The translations under genes and the position numbers were made by a program. The notes beneath the pieces are model-generated. The model saw only the letters and a program-made list of their open reading frames with translations, was not told the origin of the DNA and searched no databases. This document shows positions 58,373 to 64,000 of a DNA stretch of 64,000 bases, piece after piece. Every line of letters starts with the position of its first letter. Within the stretch, counting starts at the first letter, position 1. The stretch is from Flavonifractor porci (GTDB lineage Bacteria > Bacillota > Clostridia > Oscillospirales > Oscillospiraceae), in contig NZ_JBBHLB010000015.1 in NCBI RefSeq assembly GCF_037572415.1, positions 21,089 to 85,088 of the forward strand, given 5' to 3'.

Positions 58373-59734
58373 CCCCAGCAGCACCGACGCGTCACCCGCC
58401 AGCGGGGTCAGCTTGCCGTTGGCCACAAAGCCCATGTCCTCCAGCCACCGCTGGAAGGGGGGAATGGCGGTGAGGCCGAACAGCTCCCGCAGGGCGGCGG
58501 TCTCGTGGAAGCCGGTGGTCTGGTAGTTGAGCATCACGTCGTCCCCGTGGGGGATGCCCATAAAGTAGTTGCACCCGGCGGCGGTGAGCAGCACCGCCAG
58601 ATCCTCGATGTCGTTCTGGTCGGCCTTCATGTGGTTGGTGTAGCAGGCGTCGCACCCCATGGGCACGCCGGTCAGCTTGCCCATGAAGTGATCTTCCAAT
58701 CCAGCCCGTATGACCTGCTTGGAATTATACAGATATTCCGGCCCAATAAAGCCCACCACCGTGTTCACCAGGTAGGGCTGGAACCGCTTGGCAAAGCCGT
58801 AGCACCGGGCCTCCATCACCACCTGGTCCGCCCCGTGGTGAGCCTCGGAGGACAGCTCGGAGCCCTGGCCCGTCTCAAAGTACATCACGTTGGGCCCCAC
58901 GGCGGTACCCTCCTTCAGAGCCAGCTGCCGGGCCTCCTCGATGAGTTTGCCGTCCAGGCCGAAAGCCTCGTTGCCCTTCTGGGACCCGGCGATGGACTGG
59001 AAGATCAGGTCACAGGGAGCGCCCTTGCGCACCGCCTCCATCTGGGTGGTGACGTGGGCCAGCACGCAGATCTGGGTGGGGATGTTCCAGCGGTTGCGCA
59101 CCTCATGGAATCGGTCCAGCACCCGGCGCACACTTTCCACCGAATCGTCCACCGGGTTCAGGCCCAGCACCGCGTCACCCGCCCCGAAGGTCAGGCCCTC
59201 CAACAGGGAGGCCAGGATGCCGTCGGGATCATCGGTGGGGTGGTTGGGCTGGAGCCGGCAGGACAGGGTGCCCGGCAGGCCGATGGTGGTATTGCAGTGG
59301 GCGGTGACCTTGATCTTCTTGGCGGCGTAAATGAGGTCCATATTGCTCATCAGCTTGGCCACGGCGGCGATCATCTCCGCCGTCAGGCCCCGGCTCACCC
59401 ACCGGATGGCGTCGCCGTCGTGGTTCTCCGCCAGCAGCCATTCCCGCAGCTCGGCCACCGTCCAGTTCTTGATCTGGTCATAGATCTTCTCGTTCACGTC
59501 GTCCTGAATGATGCGGGTGACCTCGTCCTCCTCATAGGGGACGGCGGGGTGGTTGCGCAGATCGGCCAGAGTCAGGTTGGCCACAACCACCTTGGCCGCC
59601 ACCCGCTCCTCGGCGTTCTCGGCGGCAATGCCCGCCAGCCGGTCTCCCGACTTCTCTTCATTGGCTTTGGCCAGGGCGTCCTTGACTGACTTGAATTCAT
59701 AGACATGCCCCAGCAGCTTGGTCTTGAGTATCAT
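58370..59734 (-). CDS. eutB: Ethanolamine ammonia-lyase heavy chain EutB
   Basis: A 454-residue TIM-barrel subunit carrying the active site. Diagnostic text: MSNMDLIYAAKKIKVTAHCN, GLPGTLSCRLQPNHPTDDPDG, LGLNPVDDSVESVRRVLDRF, the substrate-binding FETGQGSELSSEAHHGADQ and GCDACYTNHMKADQND. Length is typical (453). It is separated from eutA by 325 bases of repeat-rich DNA. Confidence 0.97.
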   Translation of the reverse strand: MILKTKLLGHVYEFKSVKDALAKANEEKSGDRLAGIAAENAEERVAAKVVVANLTLADLRNHPAVPYEEDEVTRIIQDDVNEKIYDQIKNWTVAELREWLLAENHDGDAIRWVSRGLTAEMIAAVAKLMSNMDLIYAAKKIKVTAHCNTTIGLPGTLSCRLQPNHPTDDPDGILASLLEGLTFGAGDAVLGLNPVDDSVESVRRVLDRFHEVRNRWNIPTQICVLAHVTTQMEAVRKGAPCDLIFQSIAGSQKGNEAFGLDGKLIEEARQLALKEGTAVGPNVMYFETGQGSELSSEAHHGADQVVMEARCYGFAKRFQPYLVNTVVGFIGPEYLYNSKQVIRAGLEDHFMGKLTGVPMGCDACYTNHMKADQNDIEDLAVLLTAAGCNYFMGIPHGDDVMLNYQTTGFHETAALRELFGLTAIPPFQRWLEDMGFVANGKLTPLAGDASVLLG

Positions 59735-60059
59735 GTGATCGCTCCTTTACGTCGCACTTCTCAAAAATGCAAGCATTTTTGAGAGGAGATGCAGCCCGCC
59801 GCGCGCATGATCTGTCCGCCTCAGGCGGCCAGATCCCACACTTGCGGTCTGAGAAGTGTTTTTTCTGAGGCTCATGTCCTCAGAAAAAACGGATTTTGAC
59901 TTTATTTCGCCGCCTGCGGGCGGCGACCGCGCAGCCGTTGGCAGCTTTGCTGCCTTACGGATGCGGCGTACCCCTTGCGGGTAAACTCCGCCGAGGGCTT
60001 ATCCCCGTACAAGAAGCGTTTTCCATTCTGCACAGGGATGCACATGGTGCGCCCGATAT
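59735..60059. repeat. Repeat-rich non-coding gap between eutA and eutB
   Basis: No gene. A perfect palindrome CTCAAAAATGCAAGCATTTTTGAG runs from about 59760 to 59783. Further short inverted repeats include GTCCGCCTCAGGCGG, CGCCGCCTGCGGGCGGCG, and TCTGAGGCTCATGTCCTCAGA flanked by T and A runs. The stretch ending at the eutA side includes CTCCGCCGAGG, related to repeat family B. One or more hairpins may attenuate transcription. Confidence 0.55.
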
Positions 60060-61478
60060 CTATTTGTGAAATACAAGCGTCTTGATAACGATGGGTAATA
60101 CCGCGCCCCCGGCCACCGGGGCGCCGATGTCGATATAGTCCCCGTTGTCCATCTCCACTCCGTCCAGGCAGAGCAGGGGGCTGGACAGCAGAGCGGCCAT
60201 GGCCTGCCCCAGCACCTTGGCCTGGTCGGCCTCCACCGCCACAATGGGGACAAAGCCCGCCTGCACCAGGGGGGCCAGGCCCTCCGCCACTCCCCGGGCC
60301 AGTTCCTGAATGTGGCTGTAGGAGGGGTTTTTCTCTCCCCGCAGAGCCAGGGCCAGCTGCACCAGCCCTCCCTGGTCCTGATACCAGCTCAGCTTCTCCT
60401 GAATACGCCTTGCCAGTTCCTCCGGCGGTCCCCCTTCCTCCCCAGCAGCCAATTTGAGGATGGGGATGTTTTTCAGGGGGAAAGAAATATCCCGGTAGAA
60501 GATGGTGGAGCCGGACAAATCGGTGGCGTGGCTTCCCGCCCCCACCACCGTGGCCCGGATGGTCTCCGCTCCCCGGAAGCGGCCCGCCTTCTGAAAGGCG
60601 GGGGAGGCTGCGATGGCCCTGCCCAGCAGCACGCCTATATCTCCAAAGGCCAGCCAGTCCGCTGGCGGCTCATAGACGCAGTCGGCCACCCCGCCGGAGA
60701 AGGACACCACCGGTACCTCCTCCACCGTCCAGCGGGTGCCTTCCGTGAGAAAGGCGTCCAGCTTGTCCCGGCCGGGCCGCAGGCCCGCCGCCTGCTCCAG
60801 GGCCTCCACCATAATTTGGATTACAGGCTCTAGTCGCTGGGGTGTGACCCTTTCTCCTGCCGTAGGGGGCGATGCCCACATCGCCCCGCGTTCCAGTACC
60901 GGCGACACATAGGTGACCCGTCCGTCTCTGTCCAGCTTGATGAGCCGCCCGCCTACGTCCAGGCAGCCGGTACGCACCAGCTCCCCATTTTGATAGAGAG
61001 CCAGGTTAGCGGTGCCGCCGCCGATATCAAAGTGTAATACGGTTGTGTGATGTTTCTTTGCGTATTCGTCCGCACCCGCTCCCCGGGCGGCCAGGATGGA
61101 TTCCAGATCCGGCCCGGCGGTGGCCACCACGAAATCCCCGGCGAACTCCGACAGGGCGGAGAGCACCTCCTGGGCGTTCTCCTTCCGGGCGGTCTCCCCG
61201 GTGATGATGACCGCCCCGGTGTCCACCTGGGATTTGTCAAAGCCCGACTTGCGGTACTCCTCCTCCACAATGGTCCGCACCCCGGCGGCATCGATGACGG
61301 TATCGGACAGCAGAGGGGTGAAGTGGATGGCGGAGCGGTAGAGCACCTCCCGCCCGGCAATGGACACCCGGGGCACCGTAAAGGGGGTGGCCCGGTTCTC
61401 CAGGGTCAGCCGGGACAGGATCAGCTGGGTGGTGGAGGTGCCGATATCAATCCCTACTGACAGCAGTGTTTCACTCAT
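60060..61478 (-). CDS. eutA: Ethanolamine ammonia-lyase reactivating factor EutA
   Basis: A 472-residue ASKHA-fold (actin/Hsp70-like) ATPase that exchanges damaged cobalamin on EutBC. The phosphate-1 loop LLSVGIDIGTSTTQLI (residues 5-20), HFDIGGGTANLALYQNGE near 150 and VVSFSGGVADCVYEPP near 260 are typical. ATG 61478 has GGTGGAGGT as ribosome site, but that site is one arm of a 20-bp inverted repeat whose other arm is within the first codons. A diverged copy of the first 15 codons lies upstream at 61633-61677. Confidence 0.93.
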   Translation of the reverse strand: MSETLLSVGIDIGTSTTQLILSRLTLENRATPFTVPRVSIAGREVLYRSAIHFTPLLSDTVIDAAGVRTIVEEEYRKSGFDKSQVDTGAVIITGETARKENAQEVLSALSEFAGDFVVATAGPDLESILAARGAGADEYAKKHHTTVLHFDIGGGTANLALYQNGELVRTGCLDVGGRLIKLDRDGRVTYVSPVLERGAMWASPPTAGERVTPQRLEPVIQIMVEALEQAAGLRPGRDKLDAFLTEGTRWTVEEVPVVSFSGGVADCVYEPPADWLAFGDIGVLLGRAIAASPAFQKAGRFRGAETIRATVVGAGSHATDLSGSTIFYRDISFPLKNIPILKLAAGEEGGPPEELARRIQEKLSWYQDQGGLVQLALALRGEKNPSYSHIQELARGVAEGLAPLVQAGFVPIVAVEADQAKVLGQAMAALLSSPLLCLDGVEMDNGDYIDIGAPVAGGAVLPIVIKTLVFHK

Positions 61479-61496
61479 ATCGGCACCTCCACCACC
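61428..61496. repeat. 20-bp perfect inverted repeat around the eutA start
   Basis: GGTGGTGGAGGTGCCGATAT (61428-61447) and its exact reverse complement (61477-61496) enclose 29 bases that hold the first codons of eutA. On the mRNA the 5' arm contains the ribosome site, so the hairpin would block eutA initiation. Confidence 0.8.
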
Positions 61497-61640
61497 GGGG
61501 CCCCGCAAAGCGGGGCGGGCGTAAGCCCGTAAAATCGAAGCGCAGCGCAGATTTTCCGCAGGCGGAATTCACTTCCGCCGAGGATGCAAAATCCATATGG
61601 GGTCCCCGGACAGGCTGGCCTGTCTGGGGAAACGAGGTTC
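61497..61640 (-). repeat. Intergenic hairpin repeat family B, copy 3 (inverted)
   Basis: Read on the minus strand: CCAGACAGGCCAGCCTGTC, GGGGACCCC, GGATTTTGCATCCTCGG, CGGAAGTGAATTCCGCC and terminal GCCCCGCTTTGCGGGG. Same order of elements as copies 1 and 2. It separates the eutA relic from eutA. Confidence 0.7.
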
Positions 61641-61677
61641 CGATGTCGATACCCACCGACAGCAGCTGCTCCCCCAT
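61633..61677 (-). pseudogene. Relic of a second eutA-like 5' end
   Basis: Fifteen codons, MGEQLLSVGIDIGTS, start at an ATG that overlaps the eutG stop (TAATG) and then run into repeat B. They match the eutA N-terminus (MSETLLSVGIDIGTS) at protein level but differ at many synonymous positions. It looks like the original, coupled start of an EutA-type gene now interrupted. Confidence 0.6.
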
Positions 61678-62762
61678 TACGCCAGCTCCCGCAGAATGGC
61701 CTTAATGTCCTGGGGGGTGACGCTCCGGGGATTGGAGGGGGCGCACAGGTCGGCCAGGGCGGCGGCGGCGATCTCGTCCCCCTTGGCCTTCACCTCTTTG
61801 GGGTCCACCCCGCACTCCGACAGGCGGCCCGGCTGCTCCAGCCGTCCCCGCAGCCGCTCCATGGCAAAGGCCAGCCCTCTGGCGGTGGGGGTGAGGCCGC
61901 AGGCCCTGGCCAGGGCGGCGTACCGCTCCGCCGTAGGACGGTCGGCGGCGTTGAAGCGGATCACATGGGGCAGCAGCATGGCGTTGAGCCGCCCGTGGGG
62001 GATGTGGAACCGCCCCCCCAGAGCGTGGGCCAGGCTGTGACTCAGACCCAGCCCGGCGGTGTTGAAGGCCATGCCCGCCAGGTTGGAAGAGAGCAGCATA
62101 TGCCCTTTGGCCTCCTGATCCCCATGAAAGGCGGCGGGCAGGTTTTTCCAGGCCAGGGCAAAGGCCTTCTCCGCCAGGGCGTCGGTGTACACGTTGGCCC
62201 CGGCGGCCACATAGGCCTCGGCGGCGTGGGTGAGCACGTCCATGCCGGTGTCGGCCGTCACCTTGGCGGGCACCCCCGCCAGAAAGACCGGGTCCAGCAC
62301 CGCCCGGTGGGGCAGCAGAGCGTCGTCCACCAGGGGGTACTTTACTCCCTTCTGGCGGTCGGTGAGCACGGCGAAGGAGGTGACCTCCGAGCCGGTCCCG
62401 GCGGTGGTGGGCACCGCCCAGAAGGCAATCTCCCCGGCGGCCCCAAGCTTTTTGCCGTACTCCACCATGGCCTTGGCGCAGTCCAGAGCGGAGCCGCCCC
62501 CAAAGGCCACCACCGCCTGGGGCCTGAAGTCGGCCAGGGCTCTGGCTCCCCTGGCCACTACCTCCAGCGGCGGGTCGGGTATCACGCCGGTAAAGGTCTC
62601 CACGGTGCAGCCGGGCAGACGGGCTTTCACTTTGTCCAGCAGGCCGGACTTGGCCAAAAAGTCGTCGGTGACCACCATCACCCGCCCGCCGGCCAGCTCC
62701 TCCAGGGCGGCCAGGGCATCCGTTCCAAAGGAGACGGCGGTTTTCAGCTTGAATGTTTCCAT
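61677..62762 (-). CDS. eutG: Iron-containing alcohol dehydrogenase EutG
   Basis: A 361-residue group III alcohol dehydrogenase that reduces acetaldehyde to ethanol and recycles NADH in the compartment. The NAD-binding GGGSALDCAKAM near residue 92, AVPTTAGTGSEVT near 127 and iron ligands in DTGMDVLTHAAEAY and GLGLSHSLAHALGGRFHIPHG are intact. It is the first gene of the eut operon in this window. AGGGGAGCGCTC precedes the ATG. Confidence 0.93.
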   Translation of the reverse strand: METFKLKTAVSFGTDALAALEELAGGRVMVVTDDFLAKSGLLDKVKARLPGCTVETFTGVIPDPPLEVVARGARALADFRPQAVVAFGGGSALDCAKAMVEYGKKLGAAGEIAFWAVPTTAGTGSEVTSFAVLTDRQKGVKYPLVDDALLPHRAVLDPVFLAGVPAKVTADTGMDVLTHAAEAYVAAGANVYTDALAEKAFALAWKNLPAAFHGDQEAKGHMLLSSNLAGMAFNTAGLGLSHSLAHALGGRFHIPHGRLNAMLLPHVIRFNAADRPTAERYAALARACGLTPTARGLAFAMERLRGRLEQPGRLSECGVDPKEVKAKGDEIAAAALADLCAPSNPRSVTPQDIKAILRELA

Positions 62763-63086
62763 GAGCGCTCCCCTGTTTCTTCCTTGATGGCTTTAGTATG
62801 GCGGAGGCGGACAGGAATATACCAAAAGCCGCCCAAAGAATTGGAAAGAAAAGCTTCATCATTCCTTTAGAATCTGTTCACAGCCTGTTCACCATCCCTT
62901 GGCGAAAAACGGATATGATAACAGCGTCAGGTACAAATGACAAACCATTCTCCTCTCTCTCTTACCTCTCTGTTCAAAACAAGGAGACCCGCCAAACGGC
63001 GGGTCTCCTTGTTTTTTTGTGTTGGGTGTACGCAAACGTGCAACAAAAGCCCCTGTTTCACCATAGGCAAAAGGGAGGGAATCCGT
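62763..63086. other. Divergent leader of the eut operon with an internal terminator
   Basis: No complete gene. On the minus strand AAAGGAATGATGAAG opens a hydrophobic frame (MMKLFFPILWAAFGIFLSAS) that runs on as an out-of-frame shadow of eutG; it is probably not coding. A strong hairpin (62979-63013) lies in the presumed eut leader. On the plus strand TATGAT near 62915 is a possible -10. No dual-hexaloop EutV site was recognised. Confidence 0.45.
62978..63016. terminator. Terminator hairpin in the eut leader region
   Basis: ACAAGGAGACCCGCC pairs perfectly with GGCGGGTCTCCTTGT around AAAC, followed by seven T residues on the plus strand and TTTTG on the minus strand. It stands between divergent genes, where no upstream gene needs a terminator, which suggests attenuation of one of them. 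Confidence 0.8.
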
Positions 63087-63542
63087 ATGTGGGATATGGA
63101 TGGACAGACACAGCAATTTTACCATCTGCTCCAGCTCTTTGCCGCCCAGCTGGAACCCGTCCGGGCCATGGAGGTGGCCTGGGTCTATCCGGAATTTACA
63201 CCCGGTACGGTGTATCAGACAGGGGACTATGTCCGCCGGGGCTTCAATGCCGTGGGGGACCCCCAACTCTACCAGGTGACCCTGGACCACCGCGCCAGCG
63301 CCCAACTTCTTCCGGAGCACATCCCGGAGTTCTACGACCCCATTGGGCTGGATGGGGCGGGTATCCCCCTGTGGAGCCGTCCGGCAGGCGACCGGGACGG
63401 CTACGCCGTCGGGGACGTGGTGTCCTTCCGGGGGGGCCGGTACCGCTGTCTGGCAAATGCCTGCCTGTTGAGTCCGGAGGAAGCCCCGGACCAGTGGCGG
63501 GCTCTGGCCGATGAAAACGCAGAAGAGCCGCCGGTCGGTTGA
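63087..63542 (+). CDS. Protein with carbohydrate-binding (CBM5/12-like) modules
   Basis: A 151-residue protein without a signal peptide. Two modules with aromatic clusters are visible: WVYPEFTPGTVYQTGDYVRRG...LYQVTLDH (about 30-70) and GYAVGDVVSFRGGRYRCLANA...PDQWRAL (about 110-145). The Y-x-x-G-D-x-V-x-x-x-G-x-x-Y/W pattern is that of chitin-binding type 3 (CBM5/12) domains, often found in phage tail or cell-surface proteins. AAGGGAGGG precedes the ATG. Role unknown; it could be a prophage remnant. Confidence 0.6.
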   Translation: MWDMDGQTQQFYHLLQLFAAQLEPVRAMEVAWVYPEFTPGTVYQTGDYVRRGFNAVGDPQLYQVTLDHRASAQLLPEHIPEFYDPIGLDGAGIPLWSRPAGDRDGYAVGDVVSFRGGRYRCLANACLLSPEEAPDQWRALADENAEEPPVG

Positions 63543-63556
63543 CCGGCGGCTCTTCC
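63521..63556. terminator. Bidirectional terminator
   Basis: AGAAGAGCCGCCGGTC pairs with GACCGGCGGCTCTTC around GGTT. It overlaps the stop of the CBM-like gene and lies 35 bases beyond the SASP stop on the minus strand. Confidence 0.8.
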
Positions 63557-63590
63557 ACATGGTTCAGAGCGGATCTCTGTTGCTGGTGTT

Positions 63591-63797
63591 TTACTTACCG
63601 GACATACCGTTCTCGTAGGCCTGGATCATCTTCTTGACCATCTGGCCGCCCACGGAACCGGCCTCACGGCTGGTCAGATCGCCGTTGTAGCCCTGCTTCA
63701 GGTTGACGCCCACCTCGGCGGCGGCCTCCATCTTGAACTTGTTCAGGGCCTCACGAGCGCTGGAAACCACGGGCTGATTGCTGTTGCTGTTGGACAT
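63591..63797 (-). CDS. Alpha/beta-type small acid-soluble spore protein
   Basis: A 68-residue DNA-binding spore protein. EALNKFKMEAAAEVGV holds the site cut by the germination protease GPR. GYNGDLTSREAGSVGGQMVKKMIQAYE is the conserved second helix that coats spore DNA. ATG 63797 follows AAAGGAGATG. Confirms that the organism makes endospores. Confidence 0.93.
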   Translation of the reverse strand: MSNSNSNQPVVSSAREALNKFKMEAAAEVGVNLKQGYNGDLTSREAGSVGGQMVKKMIQAYENGMSGK

Positions 63798-63950
63798 GAT
63801 GTTGCATCTCCTTTGCAATCGTTTTGTTGGATCGGTGATCCGAGCATAGCTTTGCCTCAGTCCGATTTTCTATGCGGATTTTTTCTTTCCAATCCATGGA
63901 GGCCAAAAATGATCCATTTTTGCACTTTTTTCTCCTCCTGACAAAACAGG

Positions 63951-63978
63951 GGCGCGCTGCTGATGCAGCGCGCCCCTG
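63951..63978. terminator. GC-rich hairpin near the right edge
   Basis: GGGGCGCGCTGC pairs with GCAGCGCGCCCC around TGAT, preceded by ACAAAACA on the plus strand (TGTTTTGT on the minus strand). Likely terminator of the minus-strand gene at the edge. Confidence 0.65.
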
Positions 63979-63991
63979 TCGGCATGGATCG

Positions 63992-64000
63992 TTACTTCTT
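63992..64000 (-). CDS. Possible last codons of a gene entering from the right
   Basis: On the minus strand the edge reads AAGAAGTAA, i.e. Lys-Lys-stop, directly before a terminator-like hairpin. Only two codons are visible, so this is a suggestion. Confidence 0.25.
   Translation of the reverse strand, partial: KK

Noticed and set aside
52956..61640. CRISPR array from the recurring palindromes in the eut region
   Set aside because: The repeats are few, of unequal length, kilobases apart and not separated by uniform spacers; no cas genes are present.
61702..62862. A 386-codon frame starting MMKLFFPILWAAFGIFLSAS upstream of eutG
   Set aside because: Although the start has a ribosome-site-like AAAGGA and a hydrophobic segment, the frame continues out of register through eutG with repetitive composition. 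At most the first 30 codons could be a leader.
62763..63086. EutV dual-hexaloop antiterminator in the eut leader
   Set aside because: I could not find two adjacent stem-loops with the expected A and G loop positions by eye; only the terminator is supported.

Overview
The window comes from a spore-forming, anaerobic, high-GC Firmicute, most likely a gut Oscillospiraceae of the Flavonifractor/Lawsonibacter/Intestinimonas type; that placement is an inference from gene content, not a database match. Supporting genes are spoVT, sleB and an alpha/beta SASP (sporulation), an [FeFe]-hydrogenase, a selenocysteine-insertion locus (selA, selB, tRNA-Sec) and a clostridial-type ethanolamine microcompartment operon. 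GC-rich core DNA is interrupted by AT-richer imported DNA at about 21.5-26.7 kb.

Layout. 0-3.3 kb: end of a transporter, a PepD-type dipeptidase and a split AtuA pair. 3.4-6.7 kb: a GNAT-like gene, tRNA-Sec, selB and selA, on the minus strand. 6.9-16.3 kb: hydrogenase, spoVT, thpR, sleB, a BlaI/BlaR1-type pair, a phosphatase-MiaA fusion and a TtcA-like thiolase. 16.4-17.4 kb: rplM-rpsI behind a perfect-consensus promoter. 17.4-29.0 kb: a decayed integrative element in the 3' end of rpsI. It carries parA/parB, a truncated IS110 transposase, a relaxase remnant, regulators, a bcrA-bcrB-uppP bacitracin-type operon, xis and a chimeric, frameshifted integrase. 29.0-40.8 kb: a potassium island, in transcription order short kdpD, small ORF, kdpF, kdpA, kdpB, kdpC, small ORF, kdpD, kdpE. 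Its three promoters share an identical three-box operator, and near-identical terminator repeats flank it. 41.1-48.7 kb: a promoter, a cobalamin-riboswitch-like RNA, a terminator, a canonical cobalamin riboswitch and a second terminator. These precede a repeat protein of unknown role, a Nik/Opp-type ABC transporter and a methyltransferase. 49.0-50.9 kb: AIM24-like, SSB-like and small membrane proteins. 50.9-62.8 kb: the ethanolamine operon, in transcription order eutG-A-B-C-E-region: eutG, eutA, eutB, eutC, eutL, eutE, extended BMC shell protein, eutT, pduL, unknown, eutN, eutH, eutQ. 63-64 kb: a carbohydrate-binding-like protein and a SASP.

How they work together. The eut operon encodes import (EutH), B12-dependent cleavage (EutBC, reactivated by EutA, cofactor made by EutT), acetaldehyde oxidation or reduction (EutE, EutG), acetyl-phosphate formation (PduL) and a shell (EutL, EutM-like, EutN). 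The riboswitch-controlled ABC transporter may supply cobalt or another corrinoid-related substrate to this B12-consuming pathway. The Kdp set is a self-contained, autoregulated high-affinity K+ system. Not seen: CRISPR arrays, rRNA genes, any tRNA other than tRNA-Sec.
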